Source: an uncultured Oscillospiraceae bacterium (GTDB lineage: Bacteria > Bacillota > Clostridia > Oscillospirales > Oscillospiraceae). Taken from it: DNA of 7,967 nucleotides. Made by a program: the position numbers and the translations under genes. This document shows positions 1 through 5,171 of this stretch, piece after piece. The notes beneath the pieces are model-generated. The model made no database searches, was not told the DNA's origin, and was given only the letters and a program-made list of their open reading frames with translations. Each line of letters begins with the position of its first letter. Position 1 is the stretch's first letter. The stretch spans positions 1 through 7,967 of the forward strand of contig CAKTKV010000074.1 of NCBI GenBank assembly GCA_934572355.1, in the 5' to 3' direction.

Positions 1-990
1 GAGATCCTGCGCGTTCATGCCGCCCATCTGGGAAGCCATGTTCATGCCCATGAAGCCGACCGCCGCGCCGCCGGAGTTCTTGGCCGCGTCGCGCATCGCC
101 TGAGCCTGAGCCGCGGAGAGGTTCGCCGCAGCAAGGCCGGGGTCGCGGTAAGCCGCAGTGCGCTGCATCTCCTTGAGCATGGCCTCGTCCTCCTCGCTGG
201 CCTTGACGCTGGACACGCCGAAGGACACGACCTCGATGCCGCGCAGGTCGCTCCACTTCGGGCTGAGGACCTCATTGAGCGCCTGAGCGATCTCCATGGT
301 ATGGCCAGGCAGAGAGCTGTAACGGATACCCATGTCGGATATCTTGGCAAACGCGGGCTGGAGAGCGGTGAGAAGCTCGGTCTTGAGCTGGCCGTCGATA
401 TTATCGCGGGTGTACTCGGAGCTGACGTTGCCGCAGACATTGGTGTAGAACAGGATCGGGTTGCAGATACGGTAGCTGTATTCGCCGAAGCAGCGGATGG
501 CGATATCGATATCGATACCGGCGCGCTGATCCACAACGCGGAAGGGCACGGGAGAGGGAGTGCCGTACTTATTGCCGACGAGCTCCTTGGTGTTGAAGTA
601 ATACACGCGCTGATCCTTGGGGGCTTCGCCGCCGAAGGTGAAGCGCTTGCCGATGTTCTTGAAAACTTCCTTGATGCTGCTGCCGAGGCTGCCGCTGAAG
701 ATGGAGGGCTCGGTGGAGCTGTCATAGACGAACTCGCCCGGCTCGGCGCAGAGCTCGGCGATCTTGCCCTGATCGACGATTATCATGCACTGACCGTCCG
801 CAACGGCAACGACAGAGCCGTTGGAGATGATATTGTCCGTACCGCCGCGGTTGGAGGAACGGCCCGAAACTCTCTTGCTGCCCTTTACGACGAGGACGTC
901 ATTATCAAGCGCCTCGCAGTAAAAATATTCTTTCCACTGATCACCGACGACACCGCCGGCTGCTCCAAGTGCTGCACGAATAAGACCCAT
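1..990 (-). CDS. SPFH-domain protein (YdjI / virion core protein-like), C-terminus beyond window
   Basis: Reading leftwards from an ATG at 990-988, the frame stays open for 330 codons to the window edge, so the 3' end is missing. The protein opens MGLIRAALGAAGGVVGDQWK. Residues about 20-265 look like an SPFH (stomatin/prohibitin/flotillin/HflK-C) domain of the YdjI-type group: 'DNDVLVVKGSK' near 29-39, 'VADGQCMIIVDQGKI' near 64-78, and 'RAGIDIDIAIRCFGEYSY' near 156-173. A Gly/Ala/Met-rich linker follows from about 285. Family members often end in a zinc ribbon, which would lie outside the window. The start is supported by an AAAGGGGA ribosome site about 8 nt upstream and by a promoter at 1049-1077. 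Members of this family are thought to form membrane-associated oligomeric scaffolds, but the exact role is not established. There is no transmembrane segment in the visible part. The family call is firm; the function is not. Confidence 0.85.
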   Translation of the reverse strand, partial: MGLIRAALGAAGGVVGDQWKEYFYCEALDNDVLVVKGSKRVSGRSSNRGGTDNIISNGSVVAVADGQCMIIVDQGKIAELCAEPGEFVYDSSTEPSIFSGSLGSSIKEVFKNIGKRFTFGGEAPKDQRVYYFNTKELVGNKYGTPSPVPFRVVDQRAGIDIDIAIRCFGEYSYRICNPILFYTNVCGNVSSEYTRDNIDGQLKTELLTALQPAFAKISDMGIRYSSLPGHTMEIAQALNEVLSPKWSDLRGIEVVSFGVSSVKASEEDEAMLKEMQRTAAYRDPGLAAANLSAAQAQAMRDAAKNSGGAAVGFMGMNMASQMGGMNAQDL

Positions 991-1048
991 GTGAAAAATC
1001 CCCTTTCAATTTTATCGGACAGGTTTTATATTCTTTTAACCTTTTAAC

Positions 1049-1077
1049 ATTATAGCAAACTGTGTCGTAAAAATCTA
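1049..1077 (-). promoter_or_regulatory. Probable sigma-A promoter of the SPFH gene
   Basis: On the minus strand there is a perfect TATAAT (plus-strand ATTATA, 1049-1054) preceded by TG one base away, making an extended -10 (TGCTATAAT). The matching -35 position 17 nt further up (1072-1077) reads TAGATT, only a partial match to TTGACA. The extended -10 may compensate. Transcription would start near 1042, giving a leader of about 50 nt before the ATG at 990. Confidence 0.6.
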
Positions 1078-1171
1078 CCGTGTTTTCTAAAGAATGTCTT
1101 AATAGTGCAGTCATTCGCAGAATGGTCAGATGGTGAAGGTCAACAATCCTTGAGCTTCAATTGAACTTCAG

Positions 1172-1201
1172 TTGCAAAGAAAACGTTAAGGTTTTTATAT
1201 T
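1172..1201 (+). promoter_or_regulatory. Candidate sigma-A promoter of the CrtO-like/glycosyltransferase unit
   Basis: TTGCAA (1172-1177) and TATATT (1196-1201) are separated by 18 nt. Predicted initiation near 1208 lies too close to the ATG at 1216 for a ribosome site on the transcript, but suits the ATG at 1243 well. Just upstream lies the palindrome TTCAATTGAA (1156-1165) followed by a partial repeat, CTTCAGTTG, which could be an operator. The remainder of the 991-1242 gap shows nothing else I can support. Confidence 0.45.
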
Positions 1202-1242
1202 GGGAAAGATAGGCCATGCCTTTGGTCAATGAGGGGATAAAG

Positions 1243-1716
1243 ATGAAGCTTCTGTACTGCGTGATCTACTATATTGTATTGGGCGTGTTCTCGTTCCTGC
1301 TCGGGCGCATACTCCCGAAGGGCTGGTTCAACAGCCGCGCGTTTCCATATAAGCCGCTGGACTTTGAGGCGGGGCTTTACAAAAAGCTGCGCGTCAAGCA
1401 GTGGCAGAACACTCTTCCGGACATGAGCCGCATACTGCCGAAGCTCATGCCGCCGAAGAAGATGACCGCCGACTACGGCAGCCGTCTGCCGCGTATGCTT
1501 CAGGAGACCTGCGTCGCGGAGTTCATACATGTGCTGCTGAGCATCCTCGGCTTCGGCGCGGTGTTCATCGTCGGCGGGGCATGGGGCTGGATAATTTCAA
1601 TAGTATACTTCCTTGCGGGAAACCTCCCGTACATCATCATACAGCGCTACAACCGGCCGAGACTGCTGCGCCTTGAGGACGGAATGAAAAAGCAGGAGGG
1701 TCTGCGTCAGAAATGA
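1243..1716 (+). CDS. CrtO-family (glycosyl-4,4'-diaponeurosporenoate acyltransferase-like) membrane protein
   Basis: A small membrane protein of 157 residues. Numbered from the ATG at 1243, it has an N-terminal membrane segment at about 3-21 (YCVIYYIVLGVFSFLLG), a cytoplasmic stretch with 'RVKQWQNTLPD', 'ETCVAEFIHVLLSILG' around 88-103, further hydrophobic segments from about 98 to 135, and the diagnostic ending 'NLPYIIIQRYNRPRL' around 127-141. From memory, the ending and the 'ET..AE.IH' motif both match Staphylococcus aureus CrtO (165 residues), which acylates the glucose of staphyloxanthin. No carotenoid genes are visible here, so the substrate is probably another glycolipid. I prefer ATG 1243 (GAGGGG ribosome site 6-7 nt upstream, membrane segment at the N-terminus) over the in-frame ATG 1216, which has a weak site. 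Its TGA overlaps the next gene's ATG (ATGA, 1713-1716), so the two are translationally coupled. Confidence 0.75.
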   Translation: MKLLYCVIYYIVLGVFSFLLGRILPKGWFNSRAFPYKPLDFEAGLYKKLRVKQWQNTLPDMSRILPKLMPPKKMTADYGSRLPRMLQETCVAEFIHVLLSILGFGAVFIVGGAWGWIISIVYFLAGNLPYIIIQRYNRPRLLRLEDGMKKQEGLRQK

Positions 1717-2852
1717 AAACGCTTATACTGAGCTGCGACACCGGCGAGGGGCACAACTCCTGCGCCAAAGCAATTGCGGAGGAATTCCTCAGCCGCGGCG
1801 AGGAGTGCGAGATATGCGAGGCGCTGCACTTTCTCTCCGATGGCGCGCAGAAGCTGATAACGAGCGGACACACCTTCATGTACCGGCACACTCCGAAGCT
1901 ATACCAGTCGGGTTACAGGTTCTCCGAGACCCACCCGGACATGTTTCACGAGAGTTCAAGGCTCTATGAAATGTTCGCAAAGGCCGCGCTGCCGCTGTAC
2001 GAGCACATCCGGGACGGCGGGTACGACACAGTCATATGCGTGCACCTCTTTCCGGCGCTGATGGTGACGAAGATACTGGAGCTTTACGACCCGACGCTGT
2101 GCACGGCCTTTGTTGCGACAGACTACACATGCAGCCCGAGCGTTGGCGACAGCCGCCTCGGGTGCTGCTTCATCCCGGCTCCCTCCCTTGCCGGGGAGTT
2201 TGTCACCGGCGGGATAAGTGCAGAGCTTATAGTGCCGTCCGGAATACCGATACGTCCGGAATTCTACACACGCGCACCGAAGGCTGAGGCCAAGCGCAGC
2301 TTCGGCATCGAGCCTGAGCACCAGCACCTTGTTGCGATGACAGGGAGCATCGGCTGCGGGCCGCTCAAGGAGCTGACGGAAACGCTCGCCGAGACGATGA
2401 CGGATTCTCAGGAGCTCACGGTCGTGTGCGGGGCGAACGAGAAGCTGCACCGGCATCTTGCCTCGCGCTACGCGGGCTGGGCAAACATCCACATTCTAGG
2501 CTTTGAAAAGAACGTTTCCCTGCTGCTTGACAGTGCCGATCTCTACCTGACAAAGCCCGGCGGGATAAGCGTCACGGAGGCGGCGGCAAAGGCGCTGCCC
2601 ATGGTGCTGATAGACGCTATCGCCGCGGTGGAGGAATATAATCTCGACTTCTTCACGAAGGCGGGGGCCGCCGTCACGGCCGCCACACCCGAAGAGCTGG
2701 CGCACTGCTGCCTTGAGCTGCTGGCAGAGCCTGAGCGGCGCGCGGAGATGTCCGCCGCCATAGCGGAGGCTGTGCCGCTGAACGCAGCTGAGACGATATA
2801 TGAGACTATGCGCGAGATGCATAGGATGAGTATCAAGGCTGTCGATATGTAA
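1713..2852 (+). CDS. MGDG synthase / UgtP-type glycosyltransferase (GT28-like)
   Basis: A 379-residue GT-B-fold glycosyltransferase of the MGDG synthase/processive diacylglycerol glucosyltransferase group, related to MurG. It should act at the inner face of the membrane, moving a sugar from a nucleotide-sugar donor to a lipid. Visible marks are the N-terminal 'SCDTGEGHNSCAKAI' (7-21; the family's G-GHN acceptor-side loop), 'VATDYTCSP' (134-142), 'VPSGIPIRPEF' (174-184), the C-terminal domain opening 'TGSIGCGPLKEL' (210-221) and the donor-binding motif 'TKPGGISVTEA' (280-290). The length is normal for the family. It overlaps the CrtO-like gene by 4 nt and has a coupled start, with a GGAGGG sequence inside the upstream gene about 12 nt before the ATG. 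Donor sugar and acceptor lipid cannot be read from the sequence. Diacylglycerol is the usual acceptor, but the acyltransferase partner leaves others open. Confidence 0.88.
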   Translation: MKTLILSCDTGEGHNSCAKAIAEEFLSRGEECEICEALHFLSDGAQKLITSGHTFMYRHTPKLYQSGYRFSETHPDMFHESSRLYEMFAKAALPLYEHIRDGGYDTVICVHLFPALMVTKILELYDPTLCTAFVATDYTCSPSVGDSRLGCCFIPAPSLAGEFVTGGISAELIVPSGIPIRPEFYTRAPKAEAKRSFGIEPEHQHLVAMTGSIGCGPLKELTETLAETMTDSQELTVVCGANEKLHRHLASRYAGWANIHILGFEKNVSLLLDSADLYLTKPGGISVTEAAAKALPMVLIDAIAAVEEYNLDFFTKAGAAVTAATPEELAHCCLELLAEPERRAEMSAAIAEAVPLNAAETIYETMREMHRMSIKAVDM

Positions 2853-2884
2853 AAATGACTGCGCCCTCCGGTGCAGTCATTTTT
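2851..2884. terminator. Bidirectional intrinsic terminator between convergent genes
   Basis: Perfect 12-bp arms (AAAAATGACTGC at 2851-2862, GCAGTCATTTTT at 2873-2884) extend inward by two C-G pairs and one G-U pair to a 4-nt CTCC loop. There is an A run on one flank and a T run on the other, so the hairpin can terminate transcription from both sides. It serves the glycosyltransferase, whose TAA (2850-2852) overlaps the stem, and yabR, whose TGA ends 8 nt away at 2892. Confidence 0.9.
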
Positions 2885-2891
2885 ACCATAT

Positions 2892-3332
2892 TCACTTCCT
2901 GCGGGTGCGCTGGCGGTGCTCGGAGTACATGCGATTGTCGGCAATTCTGCTGTCAGACTCCTGCATGAACTTCTTGAGTCTGTCCTCAAAGTCCATGTTC
3001 CCGCTGGTCGACGCCGCGGGGGGCACCGGTGTGCTCGCGGGTCTTTCGCGCTTCGGCTGCGCGTCCCGGCTGCGCGGAGCGCTCTCCGGCTTCTGCGGCT
3101 CAAGTGCGCGCTTTATGGAGAGGTTGATACGTCCCTCGTCGCTTATCCCGATGACCTTGACCTTCACGGTCTGGCCGACCTTGAGATATTCATTGACATC
3201 GCTGACAAAGGTGTTGGCAACCTCCGAAATATGTACAAGGCCGCTCCTGCCCCCGTCGAGCGCGACAAACGCGCCGAATTTGGCGATACCCGTGACTTTC
3301 CCTTCCAGCACTTCACCGACCGTCAGCTCCAT
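2892..3332 (-). CDS. yabR: S1 RNA-binding domain protein, YabR-like
   Basis: A 146-residue protein. Residues about 3-73 form a canonical S1 (OB-fold) RNA-binding domain: 'GEVLEGKVTGIAKFGAFVAL' (6-25), 'GLVHISEVA' (31-39), 'VGQTVKVKVIGISDEGRINLSIK' (52-74). A proline/serine/arginine-rich linker follows (about 78-110), then a charged tail containing 'FEDRLKKFMQESDSRI' and ending in basic residues. This domain plan and tail match the YabR/general stress protein 13 group that sits after divIC in Bacillus and many Clostridia. It likely binds RNA or ribosomes; the specific role is unclear. Translation starts 2 nt after the divIC stop, with the GAGAGGGG ribosome site inside the end of divIC. It is the last gene before the shared terminator. 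Confidence 0.88.
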   Translation of the reverse strand: MELTVGEVLEGKVTGIAKFGAFVALDGGRSGLVHISEVANTFVSDVNEYLKVGQTVKVKVIGISDEGRINLSIKRALEPQKPESAPRSRDAQPKRERPASTPVPPAASTSGNMDFEDRLKKFMQESDSRIADNRMYSEHRQRTRRK

Positions 3333-3334
3333 GT

Positions 3335-3616
3335 TTACCCCTCTCTGTCTGTTGTAAAATAAAATATTTTATCTCCCGGTTTGACAAGACCCAGCCGCTC
3401 ACGCGCAAGACGCTCAAGCTCCTCGTCACTCAGCCCCGCTTCGAGCTTTTCACGCAGCGCGGCATTATCCGCCGTCTGCTCCTCAAGCTCGGCGCGGAGC
3501 TCCTGCTGCACAGCGGCCGCCGCGCGAAGCTCTCCGCCGACTGCCGCCACGCTTGCACAGGCGTACAGCGTCAGCGATATCAGAACGATACATATCAGCG
3601 TGTCTCTTGTGTTCAT
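3335..3616 (-). CDS. divIC: Septum formation initiator DivIC (FtsB-like)
   Basis: A 93-residue bitopic membrane protein of the division complex, where DivIC partners FtsL and DivIB to control septal wall synthesis. There is one membrane segment at about residues 6-27 (TLICIVLISLTLYACASVAAV). A coiled coil rich in Glu, Ala and Leu follows (about 28-60), then the family signature 'LERLARERLGLVKPGDKIFYF' at about 67-87. The length is typical of short clostridial DivIC. The ATG lies one base after the yabQ TGA (TGA-C-ATG) and the TAA lies two bases before the yabR ATG, so it is embedded in a translationally coupled string. Its position between yabQ and yabR is conserved with Bacillus subtilis. 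The essential division role means the cluster must also be transcribed in vegetative cells, from a promoter I cannot place with certainty. Confidence 0.88.
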   Translation of the reverse strand: MNTRDTLICIVLISLTLYACASVAAVGGELRAAAAVQQELRAELEEQTADNAALREKLEAGLSDEELERLARERLGLVKPGDKIFYFTTDREG

Positions 3617-3617
3617 G

Positions 3618-4037
3618 TCAATCCACTTTCCGCTTATGCTTTATAATAAAACATTCGCGCGATTTTTGAAAGATACTTTTTGCATATTTACAAAATTTTT
3701 TTATTACTTTTTTACACCCCTGCGCAGCTCGTACCGCCGCGGCATCGACCGCGGCGAACACGGGCAGCAGGAGGGCGCTCAAAGTGTGCATATACATGCA
3801 GAATCCGACGGCTGAGGCGGCCAGCGACCATGTGCCCATCCTGCCGCTCTCGGAGCGCATGGCAAGCAGGAAGAACAGCGCGCCGCCTGCCGCGCAGAAG
3901 AGCACGTCCAGCGCTCCCCCGCCCCTGCCTGCCGCGCGCCTTATCGGGCGGAGCATATCATACGCAAGCCCGAGCAGCACTCCGCCAAGCAGGAAGGCAA
4001 ACAGCTCCAGCGCCTGCCCTTCAATGCTCTGCCCCAC
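3618..4037 (-). CDS. yabQ: Spore cortex biosynthesis membrane protein YabQ, GTG start
   Basis: Numbered from the GTG at 4037-4035, this is a 139-residue membrane protein needed in Bacillus for spore cortex formation. The family signature 'LELFAFLLGGVLLGLAYDMLR' (10-30) forms the first membrane segment, followed by basic residues. Further hydrophobic segments lie near 42-60 and 69-97, and the tail is strongly basic (about 108-139, many Lys). I chose the GTG because it lies one base after the yabP stop (TGA-C-GTG) and puts the family's N-terminus at residue 1. The in-frame ATG at 4091 would add 18 atypical residues and overlap yabP by 53 nt. The ribosome site is weak (GGCGGC), suggesting coupling to yabP translation. 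The tail is encoded by unusually AT-rich codons (about 3640-3715) compared with the GC-rich rest. Confidence 0.85.
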   Translation of the reverse strand: MGQSIEGQALELFAFLLGGVLLGLAYDMLRPIRRAAGRGGGALDVLFCAAGGALFFLLAMRSESGRMGTWSLAASAVGFCMYMHTLSALLLPVFAAVDAAAVRAAQGCKKVIKKFCKYAKSIFQKSRECFIIKHKRKVD

Positions 4038-4038
4038 G

Positions 4039-4326
4039 TCAGCCGCCGAACAGGCGCGACCACAGTGTGCCCTTCGGTGCGCGCTCGTCATAGCTCAGCT
4101 CCTGCACCTTGCCGCGCACCTCGAGCTGACCGGAGTCCAGATCGATACGCTCGATGTGCAGACCCTCGCCGCGCACGGTGAGTTCGCCCATGCTCGTCGT
4201 GAGGACGACGAGGCTCTCGTCAAAACCGCTGACGTCCTCCACGCCGGTAAGACTCAGCTTATCCCGGTTCTCCATGCTGAGCGTATGGCTGCGCTGCACC
4301 TCGCTCCTGCTCTGTTCATATGACAT
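4039..4326 (-). CDS. yabP: Sporulation protein YabP
   Basis: A 95-residue protein of the YabP family, which localises around the developing forespore and is required for normal spore formation in Bacillus. It shows the family's short beta-rich pattern: 'HTLSMENRDKLSLTGVEDVSGFDESLVVL' in the first half (about 14-42), then 'TSMGELTVRGEGLHIERIDLDSGQLEVRGKV' (about 44-74) and the tail 'GTLWSRLFGG'. The start at 4326-4324 fits the family N-terminus and has a very strong GGGGGTGAAAG ribosome site 5-6 nt upstream; an in-frame ATG at 4374 would add 16 unrelated residues. That ribosome site is the 3' arm of a 38-bp palindrome. In Bacillus the gene before yabP is yabO; here it is the trpXYZ transporter. 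Confidence 0.88.
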   Translation of the reverse strand: MSYEQSRSEVQRSHTLSMENRDKLSLTGVEDVSGFDESLVVLTTSMGELTVRGEGLHIERIDLDSGQLEVRGKVQELSYDERAPKGTLWSRLFGG

Positions 4327-4331
4327 ATAGC

Positions 4332-4369
4332 TTTCACCCCCATAGCATATATATGCAGTGGGGGTGAAA
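4332..4369 (-). promoter_or_regulatory. 38-bp near-perfect palindrome sequestering the yabP ribosome binding site
   Basis: Arms TTTCACCCCCA (4332-4342, plus strand) and TGGGGGTGAAA (4359-4369) are perfectly complementary over 11 bp. They enclose a second perfect palindrome, GCATATATATGC (4345-4356), with only two mispaired positions on each side between the two. In a minus-strand transcript the 3' arm is the yabP Shine-Dalgarno itself. No T run follows in either direction, so it is a poor intrinsic terminator. It may be an mRNA switch that hides the ribosome site in long transcripts, or a protein-binding operator. Confidence 0.7.
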
Positions 4370-4377
4370 AACATGTC
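4348..4377 (-). promoter_or_regulatory. Candidate sporulation (sigma-E-like) promoter for yabP
   Basis: On the minus strand, GACATGTT (4377-4370) and CATATATA (4355-4348) are 14 nt apart. This resembles the sigma-E pattern (ATA-N16-CATACA-T when counted from the -35 ATA core), with one mismatch in the -35 core and partial agreement in the -10. yabP is sigma-E controlled in Bacillus. Initiation would fall near 4341, inside the loop-to-3' arm part of the palindrome, leaving the ribosome site unpaired. Confidence 0.4.
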
Positions 4378-4385
4378 CGGAGATG

Positions 4386-5171
4386 TTATGACAGCAGCAT
4401 CCGGTCGTTGTCGAGTGCCTTGCCGACGCCCGCTCTGAAGCGTGCAAGGAGGTCGTTTACAGTAAGCCCGCTGCGCTCCGCGCCGCCGACGTCGAGGATT
4501 ATCCTGCCGGAGTCCATCATGAGGGTGCGGCTGCCGAGCTTGAGCGCGGACTGCATGTTATGCGTGATCATCATGCAGGTGAGCTTTTCTTCGCTCACGA
4601 CCCTGCGCGTGAGCTCCAGCACCTTCTCCGCCGTGCCGGGGTCGAGAGCGGCGGTGTGCTCGTCAAGCAGGAGGAGCTTCGGCGGGACGATCGTCGCCAT
4701 GACGAGCGTCAGCGCCTGACGCTGGCCGCCTGAGAGCAGCCCGACCGGCTGGCGCAGTCTGTCCTCAAGACCCATGTCGAGCTGAGCGAGCCTGTCACGG
4801 AACAGATCGCGGTCAGTCTTCGTTATGTGCGCAAACCACCCGCCGCGCCCGGCGGCGAGGGCGAGATTTTCTTCTATCGTCATGCCCGGGGCAGTGCCGC
4901 GCATCGGGTCCTGAAAGAGCCGGCCTATCCGCTTTGCGCGCTTATGCTCCGGCTGGAAGGTGATGTCTTCCCCGTCTAAGATGATGCTGCCGCTGTCCGT
5001 GAGGAAGCTGCCGCAGATGGCGTTAAAGAGAGTAGACTTGCCAGCGCCGTTTGCGCCGATGATCGTGACGAAATCGCCGCGCTCAAGCTCGAGCGAGAGG
5101 TCGGGTATGGCGGCCTTTTCGTTCACGGTGCCGGGGTTAAAGGTCTTTGAAATATGGCTGAGCTTCAGCAT
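4386..5171 (-). CDS. trpZ: ABC transporter ATP-binding protein, TrpZ-like (tryptophan uptake)
   Basis: A 261-residue nucleotide-binding subunit that powers the importer at the inner membrane face. All ATPase motifs are present: Walker A 'GANGAGKST' (39-47), Q-loop Gln87 in 'GRLFQDP', signature 'LSGGQ' (146-150), Walker B 'LLLLDE' with catalytic Glu171, D-loop 'ALDP' (175-178) and H-loop His204 in 'MMITHN'. The insertion 'QDPMRGTAPGMTIEENLALA' after the Q-loop is typical of ATPases paired with ABC_sub_bind (PF04392) lipoproteins. The ATG overlaps the permease stop by 7 nt (ATGCTGA), so the two are coupled, with a GAGGG site just upstream. It is the last gene of the transporter operon and no clear terminator follows before yabP. 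The tryptophan assignment comes from the T-box upstream and the TrpXYZ gene order, not from this subunit. Confidence 0.88.
   Translation of the reverse strand: MLKLSHISKTFNPGTVNEKAAIPDLSLELERGDFVTIIGANGAGKSTLFNAICGSFLTDSGSIILDGEDITFQPEHKRAKRIGRLFQDPMRGTAPGMTIEENLALAAGRGGWFAHITKTDRDLFRDRLAQLDMGLEDRLRQPVGLLSGGQRQALTLVMATIVPPKLLLLDEHTAALDPGTAEKVLELTRRVVSEEKLTCMMITHNMQSALKLGSRTLMMDSGRIILDVGGAERSGLTVNDLLARFRAGVGKALDNDRMLLS

Noticed and set aside
42..1047. Two long open frames overlapping the SPFH gene (minus 42-725 and plus 301-1047)
   Set aside because: Both are out-of-frame shadows of the GC-rich SPFH gene. Their products are compositionally biased or unlike any family I know, and the real frame gives a coherent domain.
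1216..1242. Upstream ATG for the CrtO-like gene
   Set aside because: The ribosome site is weak and the ATG is only about 8 nt from the predicted transcription start. ATG 1243 has GAGGGG at good spacing.
3640..3652. TTATAATAAA resembling a -10 box on the plus strand
   Set aside because: It lies inside the yabQ coding end with no gene downstream on the plus strand, and is best explained by AT-rich Lys/Ile codons.
4038..4091. Upstream ATG for yabQ
   Set aside because: It would overlap yabP by 53 nt and add 18 residues not found at the family N-terminus. The GTG at 4037 directly follows the yabP stop.
4332..4369. Palindrome as intrinsic terminator of trpXYZ
   Set aside because: Neither strand has a T run after the stem. 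The minus strand continues GCTATATG straight into yabP.
4327..4374. Upstream ATG giving a 111-residue YabP
   Set aside because: Its first 16 codons cross the palindrome and the strong ribosome site of the shorter form, and they do not resemble the family.
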